Positions 56,216 through 64,000 of a DNA stretch of 64,000 nucleotides are shown in pieces. Every line of letters starts with the position of its first letter. The first letter of the stretch is position 1. This DNA comes from Ctenosaura bakeri (Eukaryota; Chordata; Lepidosauria; Squamata; Iguanidae): assembly GCA_948474755.1 (NCBI GenBank), contig CAOLHI010002524.1:186001-250000 (forward strand), in the 5' to 3' direction. The notes under the pieces were generated by a model. The model was not told the origin of the DNA and searched no databases. It was given only the letters and a program-made list of their open reading frames with translations. The position numbers were made by a program, and so were the translations under genes.

Positions 56216-57438
56216 GTTATGGTATTATCTGGGGAGAGCCAGCCATGCGCTCATGGAAATTAAGATGGCTTCAACTACAAGATTTTTCCAACTCCCAGAC
56301 CTCTTCCCCCAGTCAGTATATTCATTGTTCATATTGGCTGGGGGACTGTTGGAAATATAGTCCAAAAAGTGACTTTTCCTGAGTTCCAGCTTTCTGTCAG
56401 GTCTGTGTATTATGCATCAAGCTCCAGCACATATGTTGTACATTACATTTACTTGCTACATATTATCTTTGTGATGAGGGAGATCAGGAATGAGGGTGCT
56501 CTTTCATCCAGGCTTAAAATAAATAAATGAATACATCTAACAGCGCTATAATATATATAATGTAGGAATGGTACCCACAGATAGAAAGGGCACTGATATC
56601 CCAAATCAAGAATATTGATTTAGTGGAAAGCTTTCTTATATGTATTTAAGATGGAGATTATATTTTCTGTCTCTAAGAAGTAACATTGCTAATAAATGTA
56701 AAATCCATGAAAAAAACAAAACAGTCTGCTCTGTGTAGCCTCAAACTGTTTGATATAGTACATTACATTTTTAGATATGCCCTTTGATACAAGTCCAAGA
56801 TTTCTGCATCAAAGCCTTTTATTAGTCTTAAACCTCTCCCGTCTTTCTTAAAGCTCAGCAGAGGTATTTAAAAAATATATCACAAATGCAGCTTGACAAG
56901 TCTGCCTCTCATCCACACCTTCATAGGAAGCAGAAAAAAGTAATTGGGATCTGAAAGTGAAAATTAAGGGAGGGACTGCAGGGAAGGTTACTAAAATAAG
57001 CTGTGAAACAAACCACACTCCTTTTGTGTGTTCTCTATCCCATGTTGTTAATTAAAATCTGGTCTGGCTTCAATTGTTACTGTGCTGCTGAGATGTGGGA
57101 ATAGCAATTTCATGCAAAAGTAATATTGTAGAGGGCCACATTTTCTGTCTTTACTGATATTTGCTTGGGGAAATTATATAGCAACATTTTTATCAGATTA
57201 AGACTCACAGAACTCAGTGGGACTTAACTCTCTCACACATGCAAAATATTATTTCTAGCTCCAGATTTCTGTGCTGTTACAGTATGGATAGGGTCTCTTT
57301 GGTATGAACATCAAAGAGCAATTTGGAGGCTAATGTCGTGTAAAGGGGAGCAAACTAGATATACCGTAGATGGTTCTCGTACGGAACTTTTTTCTTTACT
57401 AAATATATTTACAGGGGTGGGTTGCTCACCCAGATTAA
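56216..57438. other. Unassigned non-coding DNA
   Basis: No gene or clear repeat. 56280-56385 may hold a weak family C piece (AACTCCCAGACCTC, TGGGGGACTGTTGGAAATATAG). Confidence 0.4.
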
Positions 57439-57640
57439 GGCCATTTCCACACTTCACTGTTATAGTGCTATTATTCTACTCCCAACATCCTATGGAATCC
57501 TGTGGTTTGCAGTGTAGGGAGGGGCCTTTAGTATTCTCATCCAGAGAGCTCTCTGGCCGCAGTAAATTACAAATCCCAAAATTCTACAGGATGTTGAAAG
57601 TGGAATAATAGCACTAGAACAGTGTAGTGCAGAAATGGCC
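57439..57640. mobile_element. Family B palindromic MITE
   Basis: Left GGCCATTTCCACACTTCACTG, right GTAGTGCAGAAATGGCC; inner arms CAACATCCTATGGAATCC and CTACAGGATGTTGAAAG. Both outer ends are intact, so this is a complete copy of the GGCCATTTC subfamily. Confidence 0.82.
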
Positions 57641-58955
57641 CGAGACTTGGGACAATGAAGTAAAGATGCTTTGCTTCCATGGCATAGTATTAGTCAAGAT
57701 TCCCTTCCCCTCATTGGTGTAACTGCTATTTATTCAGAATTTGGAAACATTATTTTCGGTCTACAGCTCTCCAAATCCTCCACTGACCATGCTGCCTAGG
57801 AATTCTGGGAGTTAGAGTTCAAAAAGTAACATGTCCAGCCCCTGTACTTAGTGAAGAAAAGAACAAGCCCTCAAAGATGTATTACGTGATTAATGTCACT
57901 ACTACTTTGCTCTGAAGGCTGCTGTATAAACCAGACTGCATTTTTTAAAATCGTATCGTGTTTTTATGAAAACTGACATAAAGAAAAAAGGATGACTATT
58001 CCATCAGGAAGTAAGAAAGAACCCCTGCCATTACAATGGAGAATTATTTGGCTGTTTGGATGCCAGGCTTTCCCCTAGAGGCTAACTGGCTGCTTATTAG
58101 ATATGATTTGTGTCTGAAAACACAGCTCACATGCTTCATAAACGGGGAAAGCAGAGGCCTTGAAGTTGCCAACAGTCAACTGCACAGATACAAAGCTCAC
58201 TTGGTCATAGTTTTCACTTCTATCCTAGTCCATTTAAATCAGGGATGGGGAATGTTTGGCCTACTAGATGTTTTGAGACTGCATTTCCCACAACCCTCAC
58301 CTTTGGCTCTTTTGCTTAGGCTTGCTGGGAACTGCAATCCAACTGTACCTGAAGAGTCACATGCTCCCCACACACCTGCTTTAAATTATAAAAACACTAG
58401 AAAATTTAGGTGACATCACCCAGGCTGATTTCATGATGTTGCTTATAATGTGGATGAAAACTTAAAATCCTCAAAATATATTTCATACGATGATCCATGC
58501 AAAATAGACTCTATCCAGTTGTTTTCTGAAGAAAGTAGCATTTGCTGATCTATTCAGAATTTGCATGAAAGTATTTGGAATATGTACTCAAATCTAAATA
58601 TGAAATTTTGGTCAACGTGGGCTCAAAAATGTATATATTCCAGAGCAAAAATTCAGAAAGTTCTCTATAGGAGTCTGTGAATTGTAGTGCAAAAAGAGTT
58701 TCTTTTCAAAACTCTCTTTGTATTCTACAGTTTTTTAAAAAAAATAACTTTAAAAATTATGTAAGCTAATATATCAAATGTTATAACCACAAACTTTTTT
58801 CAAATATCTAACACATAAAAATATATACAAATAAAAATATTTATATAAATATGTGTGTGTGTGTATGTTCAGTTATATACAATTAAGCTGAAATATACAA
58901 AATATTTATATAAAGTCAGCGATATGCAATTAATACCAAATCCATTTCACACTAA
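57641..58955. other. Unassigned DNA with family C pieces
   Basis: 57775-57835 (GGAATTCTGGGAGTTAGAGTTC) and 58255-58360 (GAGACTGCATTTCCCACAAC ... GCTGGGAACTGCAATCCAAC) are family C. 58735-58920 is very AT-rich with a short GT run. No gene recognised. Confidence 0.4.
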
Positions 58956-59047
58956 GGCCATTTCTACACTAGACAGTTAATAGTGCTATTATTATTCCAC
59001 TTTCAACATCCTATGGAATCCTGGGGTTTGCGGTTTAGGGAGGGGCT
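58956..59047. mobile_element. Family B MITE, left half only
   Basis: GGCCATTTCTACACTAGACAG, CCACTTTCAACATCCTATGG, AATCCTGGGGTTTGCGG, then the match stops; the right arm is missing. Confidence 0.65.
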
Positions 59048-60005
59048 CCAAAGGCCAAATGGCCAAACACTGGTCTTTTAATTGGTATAATAGCATTTTA
59101 AAAATTCTCACATATAACTGAGAAGAAAGGAGGCGTGCTTTTCAGGCTAATGTGCCAAATATAATCATGTAGCAGTATTGTCACTTATGTACAGAAAATG
59201 AAATAGTATATGAGAAAAGAAATAACAAATAACCATTCATATTATCTGGCAAATAATACTTGAAGGAGCTTATTTTCACTGATTATTCTCTACCTCTCTA
59301 AAGCATTTTTCCTAAGAGAAATGGTTCTATTATGTTTACTGTAATAATTGTTCCTGATTTCAGTCTGACAGATGTTATTTGTTTCCTGTTTCTAGAACAT
59401 TACAGCCCTAAGGAACACAAGGCATATTTCAGAATCCCGCATGGAATCGCACAACCAATCATACAGTTCAGTTTGGCCCTTTTGCAAGGAGCATAAGGAT
59501 TTCTGCACAGGCTGAATTTTGAAAATTTCTCCTAGAGTTGACAAAGAAAAGCAGGCTTGTGAAAGAATAGCCATGATGTTTAAAAACAGAAAAGCAGAAG
59601 AAAGACGACAGCTATTTCCTAGCATGTGTAGTCCATGGCTTGCCTGTTACTAAGTTACTGTGACAGAAGAATACATTGTCATTTGGCCTTTGCAGATCTT
59701 CCTGCACTCTTTGTCCTCTGTTATGTGTCACAAAATGTCCGTGATCAGCTGAAGCAAAGACAGTCCTATGTTTATGCCATCACACTTGCTGGGTTTGCTG
59801 TTCCGTTCTGAGACGAGCCAAGAAAAAGCAGGAATGGGTTCTACAAATGCAGTGCTATATCTTGATGTGAAATCCAAAGGCTATTCTGTCCCACCTCCTC
59901 TATTACTGTTACCATCTAGATTGCTGTAGTTTGGTTCAGAGATTGTCCTCTCTTTCTTAAATAACACCCAACCTCCTCCTTTCTGTAATATTTGCCTCTC
60001 ATGTA
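59048..60005. other. Unassigned non-coding DNA
   Basis: No gene or recognised repeat. The minus-strand frame 59392-59625 (77 codons) has no known domain. Confidence 0.4.
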
Positions 60006-60006
60006 T

Positions 60007-60084
60007 CTTACCATAAGTATACTTATGGTAAGTATACTTATTTAAGGGCTCTAGAAAAGTATACTTATTTAAGGGCTCTGGAAA
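60007..60084. repeat. 26-bp perfect palindrome followed by a 27-bp tandem duplication
   Basis: 60007-60032 reads the same on both strands (centre AAGTATACTT). Two 27-bp units beginning AGTATACTTATTTAAGGGCT follow at 60031-60057 and 60058-60084, differing at one base. Confidence 0.9.
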
Positions 60085-61789
60085 AGATCTACAGGGTCAC
60101 ATCAAAGACTAGTCTGTTTCAGAGCTTTGGAAAAGTCACCTCCTAGAATCTCCCAGAAGAATCTCCAGGAGATTCCAGAAAGTCAGTTTTCCAAGCTCTA
60201 CTTCAGAAGGGAAAACAAGCCAGCCCATTAGTAGTCTTCTGCCAAAACTTCTTTTTATGAACAGGTACAGGAAGAAATTTACCAGTCAGGGGCTACATGA
60301 ATTCAACTGAAATTTGTTGTGGTCTACATTCCAGTGATGAGCATAACCAGAGGTGAAAGAAGGAGCAGAGACAAGCATGGATGGGACTACACTATATGGT
60401 ACTTTCTGCAGTATAGTGGCATCCCAGCATGGGGATGCGAGAGGAGCAGGACTGCAACGACACTTCCACATGATGTCATCGTGGTCTCACCCTTCTTATG
60501 TCACCAACTGACATGATCATGCAAGACTTCCGTTGCCACCGCCCATGCAGAAGGACTGGAAGTGCGATCCCGTGCTTCCTTCCCCACTGCTGCATGGGAA
60601 GAAGGCCAGTTGCAATGCGGAAGGAAGAGGTGTGTCCCTTGTGCTCTCTTCTTCAGGCAGCCAATTGGGTGTGGAGGAGAGTGTTGGAAATCCACTCCCA
60701 TCCCAGCAGCCAGGATTGCAACAGGACAAAGTGTGAGAGTGTCGTCCTGCAGAAAGGGCCTATATTTTTGTACATCATGCAGTGGAAGGAGGAGGGCGTT
60801 TGTATCATGGTCTTCTTCTTTACTGTATTGTAATGGCTTCCCTCCATTAGCTTTCAAACTAAGGGACACATAGCATGGGAGCACGGGACACATAGCATGG
60901 GAGAGGATGTGACCTGTGATAATCTGACAGTTTGGTTTCAGAGCCAGAAAGGGGTAGGGAACTGCAACAATTTTATTGACTTTGCCAGGCTTCATAATAT
61001 GCTAAAAATGGCCCTCCAAAGGGTGAAAATAAAACAAAATACAGTATTTGGAAGTAATTCTGCTTTGAAAAACAAGAGGTTTTTAAAAATGTTAAACAGC
61101 ACAGGGAGAATGTGCAAAACTAAGAATCACTTCTCCTGGATACTTCCAGGAAGACAATTCACTTTTATGGTCAGGGAGCCCAAGAGGTGGACTATATGCA
61201 GCCCCAAGGCTCTGATCTGCCCTCTCCAGAAGTAATAGTTCTCCATCCTGCTATAGGAGACTCCAGAACATGCATTGCATAAGGGATTGTATTATTTGCT
61301 ATTAATTCTCATGGAGCAGTTGGCTTTAATCTAGTCAATTATTTAAACCCCACAAGAGGAAATAACTAATGTTTCTCTTTCTAAACTAATGATACAAAAT
61401 ATAGTCTTACTATTCATGCAAGAGATGTCTTACTCCCTATAGTATCTACACTTGTTTATTTAGGCATACATTTTATTACTATTCTAACTTAGCCAGCACA
61501 GTAGGTGATTTACTGCAGATGCTTTTAAAGAAATCTGTGTCTTCAAAAGATTACATGTAGAGGAAACGTTCTCACCGAATCAACTAGAATTATATTTCTA
61601 AACACGTACGCAAAACTCTGTTTTTTGAATTGGAAGACAAATGTGTTTCCATTAAGCCAGAACGGAAAAAATTGTGATTTTTAGCTCTTTTCTCTTCACT
61701 TTGCAATATGGATCATCTAAAAGGACAATAGAACATTGCATGCCATTCTAAAACACAGGAACACATGCCAACTTCAGCAAACCATATCC
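60085..61789. other. Unassigned DNA with a GC-richer patch
   Basis: About 60320-60880 is richer in GC than the flanks and has overlapping open frames on both strands (up to 164 codons, minus, 60501-60995) with no domain I recognise. Frames open on both strands at once suggest a repeat or composition effect, not a gene. 60880-60910 has a small duplication of GGGACACATAGCATGGGAG. Confidence 0.35.
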
Positions 61790-61793
61790 TTGG

Positions 61794-62658
61794 TGTTACC
61801 CTGACTTCTGGGGGTCCCTTAGGGGGCACTTTGGTTTGCTCCAAAAATGCAAAGATTAGGGAAATTAGTGGAGCACTGGCTGTAGCCAAACGAGGGGCAG
61901 GGTAATCCAGCAGGATCTTTTACCCAATTTTTACAGGGTCAAACCAAGCGAAAAGCCAGACAATTATACCAATAACTGGATTTTATTAATAAATGTGTTC
62001 TCAAGCACCAACACGCTGACTCACTCATGCACACAAGGCCTATTGAGAAAGGAAAGAGGTGAAAATTGATAGGGGATTCAGCAGAGAGGGTGTAAAGGTG
62101 GTGATACTGCACCTATCCTGAAGTCTTCAGTCTGGGAAGTGGCGAAGTGGACCTCAGCGAAGAGAAGTGGCTGAGGGGATCAGTCGACTAACAGAGTGCC
62201 AGTCTGCTAGCATGGCAGGGAGTTCTCCAAAGAGACCCTCAAAAACTGGAACTACTTATAGGGCAGAACGTACCTAGAGGGCAGGTCCTCTCCAGGGAAG
62301 AACAATGGCCAAAATAGAGGGAGAAATGCCACACAATAGCAACTTGGTAGTTTGCATGATTGGTTTAAGCAGATGGGCCTAGCAGTGTAGGACTTTTCTA
62401 AAGTTGGAGTTGCTCAACCTGGGGAAAACCCAATAATCCCCTCAAGTTGGCTATTCTTGTCTGAGGACCCTTTGTCCGTGCGGACGTATTTAGCCTGAGG
62501 TCTCCTAGGGGACTAAGGATTTTCCTGGCCTGACCTAGTTTCAGTTGTTCGACCTCTTTGTCTATGTACGTGCCCACTCGGGCAACCTGTTTGGCATGGC
62601 GGGCATATTTGATATCAAATTTATATTCCCCAGGATAGGGTCAGTCATCGGGGTAACA
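61794..62658 (-). mobile_element. Solo LTR, minus strand, 4-bp target duplication
   Basis: Plus-strand ends are TGTTACCCTGAC and GGGGTAACA, inverted over eight bases, with TTGG on each side (61790-61793 and 62659-62662). TTTATT at 61982-61987 is the poly(A) signal on the minus strand and CTTATAGGG near 62254-62262 is the TATA region. It is homologous to the plus-strand LTR at 43611-44526. No internal region is present. Element class (retrovirus or Ty3-like) is undetermined. Confidence 0.85.
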
Positions 62659-62839
62659 TTGGTGTTAGGAATGCACCAATGCAATGTGGATTCCAAAGAA
62701 ATTACAATGTGAAGCCCAAGAAAAAGAATGGAAGAATCCCCACTGAAACTGAACAAATGGACATAGTCTCAAGAACACTGGCAATACAAGGATAAAGGAA
62801 AGAGCAAGACCCAGCTCAACTGCTAATGAGGGCTGATTG

Positions 62840-63330
62840 CAGGAATCATACAACTCCCTTCTTCCAAGAGCTCTACTGGCTTCTGGTCTCTTTTCAAACA
62901 CAATTCAAATTGATGATTATGACCTATAAAGCCCTACAGAGCTTAGATCTAGACTATCTGATTGAATATATTTCCCCATATGAGCCTGCCCTGGCCCTGA
63001 GATCCTCAAGAGAGGCTTTTTAAAAAGTCCACTAACCAAAACAGTCATGGATGATGGAAATGTAAGATGTAAGGGCCTTCTCAGTGGCTGCCTTTAGGCT
63101 CAGAATGCCTTCCCTAGGGAGGCTAGAATGTCCCGCTCCATCCTGCCCTTCTGTCAACAGATGAAGGTTTTGTATTCAGACAGGCTTGTAGAACTGAAGT
63201 CTGTTAAGAAAAGAGATTGTAAGAGGACGCTGTATTGTTTTAAATTATACTCTTTAACTGTTTCTTAGCTTTTCCATTTCAGTGTATGTTTTAAATTGTT
63301 TTAATACTGTAACAAGTTGAGTATTCCCTG
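62840..63330 (+). mobile_element. L2-like LINE 3' end, plus strand
   Basis: CTCTACTGGCTTCTGGTCTC, GACCTATAAAGCCCTACAGAG, CATATGAGCCTGCCCTGGCC, GGGCCTTCTCAGTGGCTGCC and a T-rich tail follow the same order as 24072-24581. Broken frames. Confidence 0.7.
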
Positions 63331-64000
63331 AAACAAAAAGTCAGGGACCAAGGGTGCAGAGGCGTATTTAGGAGGGGAGACAACTGGGGCGCTTGCCACG
63401 GGTGCCAATGACGGGGGGGCACAAAAAGAGGACCCCCCACCTCGCCTGCCCGCCACAACCTTGCCCGTGTCGGGGTCCTTTGTGGCCCCGGGCAGGGTGT
63501 GTGAGAGAAATAACATATTTTAGCTTCTGCACTTGGTATACAGTATTAATAGCATGTATTAATAGCATATATTTTAGCTAATTTGTATGACACATATTTT
63601 AGATATATGTACACATAGATTCCAGTATATTTTGTATTTTGGCCTCTACAATACACTATATCTAAAGTAAACTGCTTTCCAGAAATCGTAACAGAACAAA
63701 AGACGGCCTCTTAGCTTTGGATCTTCGGATTGAATGCCAGACTGATAAAACAGTCTGAGAGACAACAAGGCTGTTTGTAAGGAATAAACTGAATGATAAA
63801 GAAATACCAGAACACAAAGGGGTACTTTGAAACTGCTAATGAGACACCTTGAATGTAACATGAGAAATAAAGATGCACGAGGGGAAGACATGGGCAGCTT
63901 GTGATCATTCGTTTCAAGGAAAACTGTGAATAAGAGTAGTGGGCACTAGATAGTGGGGATGGAGAAATGTAAACTGAGGCAGGACTTCTTAGGTGAACTT
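63331..64000. other. Unassigned DNA with one probable repeat piece
   Basis: 63355-63500 (GGCGTATTTAGGAGGGGAG, GGGGCGCTTGCCACGGGTGCC) looks like an end of a GC-rich dispersed repeat. The rest to the window edge shows no gene. Confidence 0.4.

Noticed and set aside
59392..59625. Exon of a neighbouring gene such as GASK1A
   Set aside because: Gene order in mammals would allow it, but I see no recognisable domain or consistent splice sites, so there is no support.
1..64000. A new multi-gene biological system
   Set aside because: Both strands show one host gene in a repeat-rich background. Apparent clusters of frames are transposon-derived or by chance.

Overview
This window is vertebrate nuclear DNA, most likely from a squamate reptile (probably a lizard). 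The evidence is the repeat set: CR1 LINE tails ending in an ATTCTATG-type microsatellite, a BovB/RTE LINE, a Sauria-type tRNA SINE, 5S-rRNA-derived SINEs, several L1 and L2-like remnants, and many TIR-bounded non-autonomous DNA transposons. There are no bacterial-type genes, operons, CRISPR arrays or recognisable structural RNA genes. The only host protein-coding gene I can support is POMGNT2 (32726-34462, + strand), whose whole reading frame lies in one exon. It encodes an ER-resident, type II membrane GlcNAc-transferase that extends O-mannose on alpha-dystroglycan. Its exon opens after a good 3' splice site at 32633-32634, so at least one non-coding 5' exon should lie upstream. A 120-bp stretch at 21191-21310 with strong splice signals is a candidate, by inference only. 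Two short uORFs precede the start codon, one of them overlapping it. Layout: 1-32.6 kb is the presumed 5' flank or intron of POMGNT2. It holds SINEs, an L1 remnant (4.2-5.6 kb) with a Tigger-like MITE inside, a Tigger-like MITE split by a CR1 (8.4-9.6 kb), a hAT-type MITE (12.6 kb), a 255-bp palindrome (15.5 kb), a 5S SINE split cleanly by a MITE (17.7-18.3 kb), a Sauria SINE (20.4 kb), an L2-like tail (24.1 kb) and a BovB fragment (31.6-32.4 kb). 34.5-64 kb is the 3' UTR and downstream intergenic DNA. It holds an L1 insertion with a 15-bp target duplication (37.9-39.2 kb), a hAT-type MITE with an internal minisatellite (42.4-43.0 kb), two solo LTRs of one family in opposite orientation (43.6-44.5 and 61.8-62.7 kb), a CpG-dense TIR element (48.0-48.4 kb) and a CR1 inside an L2 (55.0-56.2 kb). 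Four recurrent MITE-like families, here called A to D, account for much of the rest. I found no new multi-gene system. The most interesting structures are nested insertions that reveal element boundaries, palindromic MITEs, MITEs that carry their own internal tandem arrays, and the uORF arrangement of POMGNT2. Family names for repeats come from recognition by eye and were not checked against a library.
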